The position numbers and the translations under genes were made by a program. DNA of 64,000 nt. Origin: Paenibacillus sp. N3.4. GTDB lineage: Bacteria > Bacillota > Bacilli > Paenibacillales > NBRC-103111. Of this stretch, positions 8,999 through 17,316 are shown one piece after another; positions within the stretch are counted from its first letter, which is position 1; every line of letters starts with the position of its first letter. Below the pieces are notes generated by a model. That model saw only the letters and a list, made by a program, of their open reading frames with translations. It was not told the DNA's origin and searched no databases. The stretch lies in assembly GCF_008017805.1 (NCBI RefSeq), contig NZ_VRTT01000040.1, forward strand, positions 1-64,000, given 5' to 3'.

Positions 8999-11182
8999 AT
9001 GGGTATAGAGCAACTGCTGGAAAAGGCCGCCACCTATCTGAAAGAGAATGATTTGCAGAGGATTAGGGAGGCCTATGAATTCGCGGATGAAGCCCATCAT
9101 GGCCAAGTGCGCAAATCGGGAGAGCCCTATATTCTGCATCCATTAGCTGTAGCGGATATTTTGGTCAACATGCAGATGGATGTTACTTCCATTATAGCGG
9201 CATTACTGCATGATGTTGTTGAAGATACAACAGTTTCATTAGAAACTGTTCTTGATAAATTCGGTAAAACATGTGCGATGCTCGTCGATGGCTTGACGAA
9301 ATTGGAGCGTATCAAGTTTAAGTCCAAAGAAGAGCAGCAGAATGAGAATTACCGTAAAATGTTCGTCGCGATGGCGCAGGATATTCGTGTCATTCTCATT
9401 AAACTGGCGGATCGACTGCATAATATGCGGACGCTGAAATATCAATCCGAAGAAAGCCAGCGACGTATTGCTGAGGAAACCTTAGAAATTTTCTGTCCGA
9501 TTGCGCATCGGCTTGGTATCTCTACGATAAAGTGGGAGATGGAGGATATTGCACTCCGCTATTTAAATCCACAACAGTATTACCGAATCGTTAATCTCAT
9601 GCAGAAAAAACGGACAGAGCGTGAGCAATACATCGAAGATGTGATCCACAGCATCAAAGAGAAGTTGGATGAAATGGGGATTCCAGGGGATATATCCGGA
9701 AGACCGAAGCATCTTTACAGCATTTACAAAAAAATGAGCTCTCGAGGCAAACAGTTTAATGAGATCTATGATCTCATGGCGCTTCGTGTTATTGTTGACG
9801 GCATCAAGGACTGCTATGCCTCTTTAGGCATCATTCACACCCTATGGAAGCCGATGCCGGGGCGGTTCAAGGATTATATTGCTATGCCGAAGCCCAATAT
9901 GTATCAGTCTTTGCATACGACTGTAATTGGTCCTAAAGGCGAGCCTTTGGAAGTACAAATTCGTACATGGGAAATGCATAAAACGTCTGAATTCGGTATA
10001 GCAGCGCATTGGGCCTATAAAGAAGGCGGATCTGTGGGTCCATCTGGTACATTTGAGGATAAAATGAGTTGGTTCCGCGAGATTTTGGAACTGCAGCATG
10101 AAACAAGCGATGCTTCTGAATTCATGGAATCTATGAAGATGGATTTCTTTTCAGATCTCGTTTTCGTCTTTACGCCCAAAGGAGAGGTCATCGAGCTTCC
10201 TGCCGGTTCTGTACCGCTTGATTTTGCTTATCGGATTCATACTGAAGTGGGTAATCGCACGATTGGCGCCAAGGTGAATTCTCGCATTGTGCCGCTGGAC
10301 CATAAACTCAAAACCGGTGATATCATTGAGATTTTAACCTCTAAGCATTCTTATGGACCTAGTCAGGACTGGATTAAAATCGCCCAATCCTCACATGCTC
10401 GCAGTAAAATTAAGCAGTGGTTCAAAAAAGAGAAACGCGAAGAGAATGTGGAAAAAGGGAAAGACATGATTGAGCGTGAGCTCAAGCGTTTGGCCATTGA
10501 TCCGCCAACGCTGATGAGTGACGATAAAATGCTGGAAGCAGCAAGAAAATTTAATTTTAATGATATTGAAGATATGCTGTCTGCCGTCGGTTTTGGTGGC
10601 ATTACTGCTGCACAAATATGTACCAAATTAACGGAGAAGCTGCGTAAAGAAGCTGAAGAGGCGCAAGCCTTGCAGCTTACCAGCGAGGTTAAAGAAGTTA
10701 AATCGCAGCAGGCTGAGAAAAAGGGCCGCCCAACCAATGGAGTTCGTGTCAAAGGTGTGGACAACTTGCTCGTACGTTTTGCTCGCTGCTGTAATCCGGT
10801 GCCTGGTGATGCTATTATTGGCTATATTACACGTGGTCGCGGCGTATCGGTTCATCGGTCGGATTGCACGAATATTCCTGTCGGCACGGGCGAAGAGGAA
10901 CGTGTCATTGAGGTGGATTGGGCAGAAGCGGTTGAGTCTAATTTCAATGTTGAAATTGAAATTACAGGTCATGACCGTCGCGGCTTCCTGAATGAGGTTC
11001 TACAGGCTGTTTCAGAAAGCAAAACTATGATTTCTGCGGTATCCGGCCGTTCGGACAAAAATAAAATGGCTACCATTCATATGACGATATTAATAAAAAA
11101 TATTGATCATTTACAATCGGTAGTTGAGAAAATTAAGCGTGTCAAAGACGTGTACTCCGTGCAACGTATCATGCAAAGCTAG
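8999..11182 (+). CDS. relA: Bifunctional (p)ppGpp synthetase/hydrolase RelA/SpoT
   Basis: 727 residues. It makes and degrades (p)ppGpp for the stringent response, bound to ribosomes. Domains in order: HD hydrolase (HDVVEDT near residue 80), synthetase (RelA_SpoT, with YQSLHTTV), TGS (near 390-450), zinc-finger-like region with RCCNPVPGD, and a C-terminal ACT domain (about 655-727). MGIEQLLEKA at 8999 matches the usual N-terminus. AAGGGA at 8981-8986 is a weak ribosome site, and the 8963 ATG lies inside the predicted -10 box. dtd follows after 15 bp, probably in one operon. Confidence 0.95.
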   Translation: MGIEQLLEKAATYLKENDLQRIREAYEFADEAHHGQVRKSGEPYILHPLAVADILVNMQMDVTSIIAALLHDVVEDTTVSLETVLDKFGKTCAMLVDGLTKLERIKFKSKEEQQNENYRKMFVAMAQDIRVILIKLADRLHNMRTLKYQSEESQRRIAEETLEIFCPIAHRLGISTIKWEMEDIALRYLNPQQYYRIVNLMQKKRTEREQYIEDVIHSIKEKLDEMGIPGDISGRPKHLYSIYKKMSSRGKQFNEIYDLMALRVIVDGIKDCYASLGIIHTLWKPMPGRFKDYIAMPKPNMYQSLHTTVIGPKGEPLEVQIRTWEMHKTSEFGIAAHWAYKEGGSVGPSGTFEDKMSWFREILELQHETSDASEFMESMKMDFFSDLVFVFTPKGEVIELPAGSVPLDFAYRIHTEVGNRTIGAKVNSRIVPLDHKLKTGDIIEILTSKHSYGPSQDWIKIAQSSHARSKIKQWFKKEKREENVEKGKDMIERELKRLAIDPPTLMSDDKMLEAARKFNFNDIEDMLSAVGFGGITAAQICTKLTEKLRKEAEEAQALQLTSEVKEVKSQQAEKKGRPTNGVRVKGVDNLLVRFARCCNPVPGDAIIGYITRGRGVSVHRSDCTNIPVGTGEEERVIEVDWAEAVESNFNVEIEITGHDRRGFLNEVLQAVSESKTMISAVSGRSDKNKMATIHMTILIKNIDHLQSVVEKIKRVKDVYSVQRIMQS

Positions 11183-11197
11183 GAGATTTTGTGAGCG

Positions 11198-11638
11198 ATG
11201 AGAGTAGTCATTCAACGGTGTAAACGAGCCGAAGTAACCGTAAACGATGTTTCAATTGGCCGTATTGAGCAGGGGCTGATGCTGTTAGTGGGGATTACGC
11301 ATGAGGATACGGAGCAGGATGCCAAGTATGTGGCTAATAAAATAGCAGGGCTGCGTATTTTCGAGGATGAAACAGGAAAGATGAACCTTTCTGTCTTAGA
11401 GACAGGCGGACAAATTTTATCCGTTTCACAGTTTACTCTTTATGGAGATTGTCGAAATGGGAAGCGTCCGAATTTCATGTCCGCGGCAAGACCCGAACAT
11501 GCACAGCCGCTTTATGACTTATTTAATGAGCTTTTGCGCTCATTAGGCTTACAAGTGGAAACAGGCGCTTTTGGTGAAATGATGGATGTATCCTTCACTA
11601 ACTGGGGACCTGTGACATTGATTATTGATAGTAAATAA
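11198..11638 (+). CDS. dtd: D-aminoacyl-tRNA deacylase
   Basis: 146 residues. It removes D-amino acids (and glycine from tRNA-Ala) mischarged on tRNA. The two signature motifs are present: SQFTLYGD, and NWGPVTLII in place of the usual GPVT(F/I), plus NGKRPNFMSAA. AGGAG overlaps the relA stop. The relA-dtd pairing is standard in Bacillales. Confidence 0.93.
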   Translation: MRVVIQRCKRAEVTVNDVSIGRIEQGLMLLVGITHEDTEQDAKYVANKIAGLRIFEDETGKMNLSVLETGGQILSVSQFTLYGDCRNGKRPNFMSAARPEHAQPLYDLFNELLRSLGLQVETGAFGEMMDVSFTNWGPVTLIIDSK

Positions 11639-11722
11639 GTAGTTTTCGTTGCTCATTAAGGATATTAGACTTTCCGTCTGGCTATACTACAAGTGTATAA
11701 ACTTGCAGTTAGGAGCATCCAG

Positions 11723-11896
11723 ATGCGGCAATCGATTAAACACAAAGCCATGACGGCTCCGGAGCAGCAGTTGCTCCATGCTTCTTACGTTGAGCGGATG
11801 AGTCAAGCGCCTGCACTTGCTGATGTTGAAATAAGCGCTGAATTTACATCTGAGCAAGAAAAAGGTAAGAACACCCCAAAGAAATCATATCGATAA
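11723..11896 (+). CDS. Small hypothetical protein, 57 aa
   Basis: ATG at 11723 has AGGAG at 11711-11715 (7-nt spacing), and a good terminator follows, so it is probably a real small gene. The product is hydrophilic, with a basic start (MRQSIKHKAM) and a Lys-rich tail (GKNTPKKSYR). No signal peptide, membrane segment or known domain was recognised. It could also be the coding part of a small regulatory RNA. Confidence 0.5.
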   Translation: MRQSIKHKAMTAPEQQLLHASYVERMSQAPALADVEISAEFTSEQEKGKNTPKKSYR

Positions 11897-11900
11897 ACGT

Positions 11901-11947
11901 AAAGCTGCACGTACTGGTTTACCAGTTCTGTGTGGCTTTATTTGTGT
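11901..11947 (+). terminator. Rho-independent terminator
   Basis: AAAGCTGCAC (11901-11910) pairs with GTGTGGCTTT (11930-11939) through two wobbles, and the stem continues as ACTGGT/ACCAGT. A short T-rich tail follows. Confidence 0.65.
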
Positions 11948-12042
11948 TCGTACATACGCACAATTTCTCTCCATCTTGAAAGTGTGGTAAACTAACAGTT
12001 GGTCATTTTACTTGAAAATAAAGATTAAAAATAGGGGATAAG

Positions 12043-14007
12043 GTGGGTGTTTTTGTAAGAATGGGAAATTCCAGAAGAGACAGTTCTTCTTCCAAAGGAT
12101 GGCTTTGGTTGATGGCAGCCTTAATTTTACTTGCTGTGCTTGGCGCGGCAGCATCACTGTATTATCAGTATAAGCATCTTTCACATGGTGGACATAGCTC
12201 GGCAAAGCAAGAGCTTGAAGAAGTGAAATCGGTTAAGAAAGCCAAAGAAGCTTATGACGTCATTGTCGTCGGTACAGATCCCGAAGGCGTTGCTGCAGCT
12301 GTATCAGCAGCTCGCAACGGCTTGTCTACTTTGCTTGTTGATGGCCGGAATCGTGAGATTCTTGGCGGACTTATGACATTGGGATGGATTAACTCGCTGG
12401 ATATGAATTATTCTTCCAGTAAAAACATATTTGGTAAAGACGATGTGTTCAATAAAGGATTTTTCTCAGAATGGTATGCCAAAATCGAAGGGGATTCTTT
12501 CGATGTCAATACAGCCGCGAATGCTTTTTACGATCTTGTTAAAAATGAGAAAAACATTGATATTTTGCTGAAAACTAAAAAAGTAGATCCGCTTATTTCA
12601 AAGGATCAAAATGCGGTGCAAGGAGCTACACTCACCCTTGAGAATGGGACTACGCAAGTAGTTAAAGCACATTCAGTTATCGATGCCACACAAGATGGCG
12701 ATTTTGCGGCCGCTGCCGGCGTACCGTTCACGATCGGACATGAGGACATTGGAGACCCCAAATCCAAGATGGCTGTTACACTTGCATTCCGCCTAAAGAA
12801 CGTCACCCCTGAAGTGTGGAATCTGATGGCAAAGAGATTAAATAGCAGTAACGATGGAAGTTCTGGTGTGACGGATGTAAGTGTGTACGGGTATAAAGAA
12901 ATGAGCAGCTATCCTCCTCTTAACAAAGAAAGAGCGAAGATGAGAGGGCTCAATATGGGAAGACAGAATGACAATACGGTACTGATCAATGCCTTGCAAA
13001 TTTTTGGTGTGGATACCTTTGATCCTAAATCTGTGCAAGAAGCTTTCGATATTGGTAAAAAAGAGTTGCCTAACGTGGTTGCTTATATGCAAAAAACGTT
13101 TCCTGAGTTCGCGAGTCTAGAGCTGGATGCTACAGCACCTGAGCTCTATGTTAGGGAAACCCGCCATATGCAAGGAGAATACCGACTTAATATCGTGGAC
13201 GTCTGTACGAACAATGATCAATGGGATCGTATTGGTTTCGGCTCCTATCCGGTGGATATTCAACGGATCACGCCAACGGATTCAGGGAACGTTGTATGTA
13301 AACCGAAGCAATATGCGATTCCTTTCCGCAGTATAGTTCCACAGAAAGTCGATGGGCTTCTTGTCGTAGGTCGAGCGGCTAGCTATGATACGCTTCCTCA
13401 TGGAAGCGCACGCGTAATGCCTACGGGAATGGCCGAAGGAGAGGCAGCTGGTGCCGCAGCAAAGCTTGCCCAGCAAGAGAATTTGACGTTCCGTCAGATG
13501 TCTGCGTCCAAGGACGTGATTGCGAAGCTTCAGACACAGCTGAATAAGCAAGGCATGGAGATCTCGCCTATGACCTTGAAAGCTCAACCGTTCATGGAAC
13601 ACAAAGAATTTGAAGGTTTGAAATCCGCTCTCATGCTTGGCTTGGCATCTGGCGCCTATGACAATAATTTTCATCTGGATGATCCATCGAATCCGAAACG
13701 AATGACCAATCTGGTGAATGGCGCGAAAAAAATGAAGCCGGATGCCTTCAAAGGTGATCCTACGGCTGCTATCGCAAAAATGGACAATTCCGATAAAGCA
13801 GCGTTAACGCTTGAACAAGCAGCTTACACCATAACGCAAGCCTTAGGATTGAAAACAGCGGCAGCCGAAGCCCCAGCTGAACTTACTAAAGCTAATCTGC
13901 TAACAGACGCTTCGTTAAAATTAATTGCAGACAAGATGAAATTAACGAATGCCGACACCTATATGATGATTAAAGATTTGAAGGTCGGATTAACAGGAAA
14001 TCCTTAA
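12043..14007 (+). CDS. Membrane-anchored FAD-dependent oxidoreductase
   Basis: About 654 residues from GTG 12043 (AGGGGAT just upstream); ATG 12061 is an alternative start. An N-terminal helix (about 20-43) anchors it, so the catalytic part is probably outside the cell. The dinucleotide fold follows: YDVIVVGTDPEGVAAAVSAA, where Asp replaces the middle Gly of GxGxxG. ATQDGDFAAAAGVPF and the second FAD segment LLVVGRAAS...GTARVMPTG-like region fit the FAD-oxidoreductase family PF12831. Substrate unknown. The last 100 residues resemble no enzyme core. It is a monocistronic unit bounded by terminators. Confidence 0.75.
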   Translation: MGVFVRMGNSRRDSSSSKGWLWLMAALILLAVLGAAASLYYQYKHLSHGGHSSAKQELEEVKSVKKAKEAYDVIVVGTDPEGVAAAVSAARNGLSTLLVDGRNREILGGLMTLGWINSLDMNYSSSKNIFGKDDVFNKGFFSEWYAKIEGDSFDVNTAANAFYDLVKNEKNIDILLKTKKVDPLISKDQNAVQGATLTLENGTTQVVKAHSVIDATQDGDFAAAAGVPFTIGHEDIGDPKSKMAVTLAFRLKNVTPEVWNLMAKRLNSSNDGSSGVTDVSVYGYKEMSSYPPLNKERAKMRGLNMGRQNDNTVLINALQIFGVDTFDPKSVQEAFDIGKKELPNVVAYMQKTFPEFASLELDATAPELYVRETRHMQGEYRLNIVDVCTNNDQWDRIGFGSYPVDIQRITPTDSGNVVCKPKQYAIPFRSIVPQKVDGLLVVGRAASYDTLPHGSARVMPTGMAEGEAAGAAAKLAQQENLTFRQMSASKDVIAKLQTQLNKQGMEISPMTLKAQPFMEHKEFEGLKSALMLGLASGAYDNNFHLDDPSNPKRMTNLVNGAKKMKPDAFKGDPTAAIAKMDNSDKAALTLEQAAYTITQALGLKTAAAEAPAELTKANLLTDASLKLIADKMKLTNADTYMMIKDLKVGLTGNP

Positions 14008-14016
14008 AATAACGAA

Positions 14017-14058
14017 TAAGAGCCATACTACCGTCTGAACACAGTAGTATGGCTCTTA
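14017..14058. terminator. Strong hairpin between convergent genes
   Basis: TAAGAGCCATACTAC (14017-14031) pairs perfectly with GTAGTATGGCTCTTA (14044-14058), loop 12 nt. It lies between the oxidoreductase gene and the convergent acidic-protein gene and can serve both. Confidence 0.7.
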
Positions 14059-14086
14059 ACTTTGATGGGGGTGACTACGCTTACAT

Positions 14087-14383
14087 TTAATCGATGTTGG
14101 CGTCATCCTCTTCGGCTTCAGCGGATTCTTCGGCAGATTCTTCCGCTTCATCTTCGGCTGCCTCTTCCTCGGCATCATCCGCTTCCTCAGCTTCTACTTC
14201 AGCTTCTGCATCCCCATCATCAGCTGCTTCTTCTTCCGCTTCCTCAGCATCATCTGATTGTTCAATGGCCTCTTCTTCGGCTGATTCTTCAGATACTTCT
14301 TCTGCAACTTCCTCTTCGGATTCTTCAGAGAAGAGCACCAGTAGGTCTTGTCGTTCCTCTTGAAACTCATTTTGTGTTGTCAT
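14087..14383 (-). CDS. Extremely acidic 98-aa protein of unknown function
   Basis: The minus-strand ATG at 14383 is preceded by AGGAGG (14393-14398, 9-nt spacing), supporting real translation. The first 18 residues (MTTQNEFQEERQDLLVLF) look like an ordinary segment. The rest is Glu/Asp/Ala/Ser low complexity: by count 38 Glu and 12 Asp of 98 residues, one Arg and no Lys. It is presumably disordered; a cation- or protein-binding role is possible, but nothing in the sequence proves one. The opposite strand is also open, but only as a shadow of this composition and without a ribosome site. Confidence 0.65.
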   Translation of the reverse strand: MTTQNEFQEERQDLLVLFSEESEEEVAEEVSEESAEEEAIEQSDDAEEAEEEAADDGDAEAEVEAEEADDAEEEAAEDEAEESAEESAEAEEDDANID

Positions 14384-14642
14384 TGTATCCAGCCTCCTGA
14401 TTGTATAGTCAAGGCCATTTGCCTTGTTGTACATGTATATGTGAAAGTAGGCTGAATATACGAGGACAATGTCTTGAAAATGATTGTAAATTTTGAGGAC
14501 AAGCTGTAATCAAATTGTAATTTAATTTTCATCTCCCTTTAATCATCCTTGGTTATACTTATTAACGACCCCCTTTAAAATATATATTTATTTGAGGCCT
14601 GCTGACATTGTGCTGCAGGCTATTTTCTTTGTTCGCAACGAA
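14384..14642. other. Intergenic region upstream of the acidic-protein gene
   Basis: No gene recognised. GAGGACAA occurs twice (near 14461 and 14493), each followed by a related AT-rich stretch containing TTGTAA. A GCCTGC/GCAGGC hairpin (14597-14602/14615-14620) with a T-rich tail on the plus strand has no obvious upstream gene. Confidence 0.3.
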
Positions 14643-14676
14643 AAAGCCGCTCAGCCATATTAGGCGGAGCGGCTTT
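14643..14676 (-). terminator. Terminator of doxX
   Basis: AAAGCCGCTC (14643-14652) pairs with GAGCGGCTTT (14667-14676). On the minus strand the stem is followed by TTTTT. Confidence 0.8.
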
Positions 14677-14686
14677 CAGCATGCTT

Positions 14687-15079
14687 TTACAAAAGAGCGT
14701 CGATCGAGTAGTCACCGGCACCGATAAGTGCCACACCAAGGGCAATTGCAAGTAAAATCAAGTTATACTCAATCCCATTGGAAGTAACCCAAAAGCCATT
14801 CTTCCCGTGAACTTTAATCATAGCAACTAACATCGTCAATACGATAAGCGCGGCACCTACTGAAGTCCAGAGACCAGCGGCGAAAAGCAAGCCGCCAACA
14901 ATTTCAGCTAAACCTGCAAGCACCGCCATGAGTACACCAGGTTTAATGCCAATGGATTCGAAAAAGCCCCCGGTACCTTTTGGGCCATATCCACCAAACC
15001 AACCAAATACTTTCTGTGTGCCATGTGCAGCCATGGTGACCCCGATGACTAAGCGAATAATAAGTAAACCTAATGCCAT
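14687..15079 (-). CDS. DoxX-family membrane protein
   Basis: 130 residues, four membrane helices, with RLVIGVTMAAHGTQKVFGWFGG near the N-terminus as in DoxX/DoxD proteins. Relatives act in thiol or quinone redox homeostasis. The ATG at 15079 lies 9 nt after AGAGGAG on the minus strand. It is divergent from an HxlR-type regulator and probably controlled by it through the shared 120-bp intergenic region. Confidence 0.85.
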   Translation of the reverse strand: MALGLLIIRLVIGVTMAAHGTQKVFGWFGGYGPKGTGGFFESIGIKPGVLMAVLAGLAEIVGGLLFAAGLWTSVGAALIVLTMLVAMIKVHGKNGFWVTSNGIEYNLILLAIALGVALIGAGDYSIDALL

Positions 15080-15116
15080 TACTAACAACTCCTCTTTTAA
15101 TATATTTTGTTTAACA

Positions 15117-15157
15117 ACTTACTTTATGTTAGTATATTATTACGAAGTACTTACTTT
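15117..15157. promoter_or_regulatory. Candidate HxlR operator between doxX and hxlR
   Basis: ACTTACTTT occurs twice (15117-15125 and 15149-15157), and the palindrome AAGTACTT (15145-15152) abuts the second copy. The repeats flank and overlap the doxX promoter, as expected for repression by the divergent regulator. Confidence 0.5.
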
Positions 15158-15163
15158 TGTCAA
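15134..15163 (-). promoter_or_regulatory. doxX promoter
   Basis: On the minus strand: TTGACA (15163-15158), 18-bp spacer, TAATAT (15139-15134). Confidence 0.65.
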
Positions 15164-15200
15164 GCGACTATGCTAAAATTGTTTTAAGGAGATGATTTAT

Positions 15201-15506
15201 ATGGAAGACTATCAACTGTGCCCAAAATTCGAGCATGCATTTGAACTTCTGGGTAAGCGATGGACGGGACTGATTGTTCATGTCTTGCTGACCGGACCGA
15301 AGCGTTTTAAAGATATATCTATACTCATCCCGAGTATGAGTGATCGTATGCTTTCGGAGAGATTCAAGGAGCTTGAGGCTGCAGAGATCATCATCCGTCA
15401 TGTATACCCTGAGACGCCGGTTCGGATTGAGTATGAACTAACCCCAAAGGGAAAAGGGCTCAAACCAGTGATGGACGAGTTGCAAAAATGGGCCGATCAA
15501 CACTAG
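15201..15506 (+). CDS. HxlR-family winged-helix transcriptional regulator
   Basis: 101 residues. The HxlR pattern is clear: LCPKFEHAFELLGKRWTGLI, then GPKRFKDI and a recognition region SMSDRMLSERFKELE. The N-terminal Cys7 matches the conserved redox-sensing Cys of YodB/HypR-like members, which respond to quinones, diamide or aldehydes. The ATG at 15201 has AAGGAG at 15186-15191 (9 nt); the ATG at 15192 is too close to it. It likely represses doxX. Confidence 0.85.
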   Translation: MEDYQLCPKFEHAFELLGKRWTGLIVHVLLTGPKRFKDISILIPSMSDRMLSERFKELEAAEIIIRHVYPETPVRIEYELTPKGKGLKPVMDELQKWADQH

Positions 15507-15524
15507 GTTTGCTGACTTGACTTT

Positions 15525-15555
15525 GTGACAACCAATGATTACAATTAATTATAAT
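15525..15555 (+). promoter_or_regulatory. Probable promoter of the hisS leader
   Basis: TATAAT at 15550-15555; the best -35 is GTGACA at 15525-15530 (19-bp spacer). The T-box leader starts just downstream. Confidence 0.45.
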
Positions 15556-15561
15556 GTAATT

Positions 15562-15883
15562 GGATATTTTTTATGATTCGTTGAAGGGAAAAAGTAAGTC
15601 GCCCCCACATACGCAGAGAAGGAAGTCTAGGCTGCAAACTTCCTAATGATGAGCGAACGAAAGACCTCCCCGAGAACAGGCTGGGAAATGCATATCGATG
15701 ATTGTCGAAATGCGGAGTAGCAGTTTTGCGTATTACGGGCGTTAACCGTTTAAGCAGAACGATATTTTCGTTAACCTTTAGGTCGATGATAATTGGATTC
15801 TGGAATGTGGGTGGTACCACGGGTGAATTTGGTTATTCAAATCTCTCGTCCCTGACGAAAGTCGGGGGTGGGGGATTTTTTTG
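15562..15883 (+). ncRNA. T-box leader of hisS
   Basis: The T-box sequence GTGGGTGGTACCACGGG is at about 15807-15823 and is followed by the competing terminator CCCTGAC-GAAA-GTCGGGG (about 15850-15867) with a run of T at 15876-15882. Upstream, GGAAGTCTAGGC and its complement near 15620-15650 form the upper part of stem I. Such leaders read through when uncharged cognate tRNA binds; His is inferred from the downstream gene. The specifier codon was not placed with certainty. Confidence 0.85.
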
Positions 15884-15935
15884 TTGTGAATGAGTGAATT
15901 CCATGTTGGGGAACAGATCAAAGGAGGTTGCACCC

Positions 15936-17201
15936 ATGAGCATTCAAAAGCCAAAAGGTACACAGGATCTCTTGCCCGGTGAGGTGGAGAAGTGGCAGTA
16001 CCTAGAGAGCAAAGCGAGAGACTTGTGCCAACGATTTAATTACAAAGAAATTCGTTCTCCGATTTTCGAGCACACCGAACTGTTTTCCAGAGGCGTCGGT
16101 GAAACAACAGATATCGTAGAAAAGGAAATGTACACCTTTCTTGATAAAGGGGATCGCAGCATCTCCCTGCGTCCGGAAGGCACAGCCGGTGTTGTTAGGG
16201 CTTATGTGGAAAACAAGCTTTACGGCATACCTGATCTTACGAAGCTGTACTATGTAGGATCTATGTTCCGCTATGAACAACCGCAGGCTGGGCGTTACCG
16301 TCAGTTCCACCAGTTTGGTATTGAAGCATTTGGATCCGTGGATCCAAGCATCGATGCGGAAGTGGTTGCACTAGGCTATACATTCTACAAAGAAATTGGG
16401 CTGCGAGATGTCACGGTAGAGATTAATTCCGTTGGGACACCAGCTGTGAGAACCGTATACCGCGAGAAGCTTCAGGCGTTTTTTGCCCCTGTGAAAGATA
16501 AGCTTTGCAAAGATTGCCAATCCCGTTATGACCGCAATCCGATGCGCATACTCGATTGCAAAATCGACCAAAAGTATGGAGAAGGCGCACCAGATATCCT
16601 GCAATATTTGGATGAAGAGTGCACGACTCACTTCTCACTTGTTCAAGAACACTTAACAGGTATGGGCATTCCTTTCAAAGTCAATCCGCGTCTGGTTCGT
16701 GGTCTGGATTACTATACGCATACAGCTTTCGAGTACAAAGCGGCAGGTATTGGCGCGATTGATACGATTGGTGGCGGCGGGCGCTATAATGGCCTCGTTG
16801 AGCAGATAGGCGGTCATGGCACCGATCAACCTGGGGTTGGACTTGGTTTAGGCCTTGAGCGTATATTGCTTGTGCTGCAAGCGCAAGGGGTAGAAATTCC
16901 GAAGCCGGAGCCGCTCGATGTATATCTGATTGGTTTAGGCGAGGCTGCTGAAAAAGAAATAACGAAGCTCCTGTATCAGCTTAGAACGCAGGGGATTAAG
17001 GCCGAAAAGGATTACCAAGGCCGCAAGATGAAGGCACAGATGAAATCAGCCGACCGCTTTCAAGCGACCTATGTCGCCATCCTTGGGGATGATGAATTAG
17101 AGCGAGGCGACATTACGCTGAAGAAAATGGATACCGGTACTCAATTAACGGTAGGTTTAGTGGATCTTGCATCAAACGCAGCAAAGACACTATTCGAATA
17201 G
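15936..17201 (+). CDS. hisS: Histidyl-tRNA synthetase
   Basis: 421 residues, class II synthetase charging tRNA-His. Motif 1 is near residues 50-80. FRYEQPQAGRYRQFHQFGIE is motif 2. The HisRS signature LVRGLDYYTHTAFE is near 250-265, and motif 3 GVGLGLERILL precedes the C-terminal anticodon-binding domain. The ATG at 15936 has AAAGGAGG with 8-nt spacing. It is controlled by the T-box leader. aspS follows after 115 bp. Confidence 0.96.
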   Translation: MSIQKPKGTQDLLPGEVEKWQYLESKARDLCQRFNYKEIRSPIFEHTELFSRGVGETTDIVEKEMYTFLDKGDRSISLRPEGTAGVVRAYVENKLYGIPDLTKLYYVGSMFRYEQPQAGRYRQFHQFGIEAFGSVDPSIDAEVVALGYTFYKEIGLRDVTVEINSVGTPAVRTVYREKLQAFFAPVKDKLCKDCQSRYDRNPMRILDCKIDQKYGEGAPDILQYLDEECTTHFSLVQEHLTGMGIPFKVNPRLVRGLDYYTHTAFEYKAAGIGAIDTIGGGGRYNGLVEQIGGHGTDQPGVGLGLGLERILLVLQAQGVEIPKPEPLDVYLIGLGEAAEKEITKLLYQLRTQGIKAEKDYQGRKMKAQMKSADRFQATYVAILGDDELERGDITLKKMDTGTQLTVGLVDLASNAAKTLFE

Positions 17202-17221
17202 AACTTTGAATTTTACAACCA

Positions 17222-17299
17222 AAAGGAGAGACTTTGAGCTCAACTCAAAGCTCCCTATACAAAGGAGAGACTTTGAGTTCCACTCAAAGATCCCTATAT
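17222..17299 (+). repeat. Two tandem 39-bp hairpin repeats between hisS and aspS
   Basis: Copies at 17222-17260 and 17261-17299, differing at only a few positions. Each starts AAAGGAGAG and contains the stem CTTTGAG/CTCAAAG. They end just before the true aspS ribosome site (AGGAGG at 17301). Confidence 0.85.
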
Positions 17300-17316
17300 T
17301 AGGAGGAAAAATAATT

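Noticed and set aside
14062..14400. Plus-strand open frames rich in Ser/Ala or Leu/Pro/His
   Set aside because: They are the complement of the acidic low-complexity gene and have no ribosome site; the minus strand has AGGAGG at 9-nt spacing.
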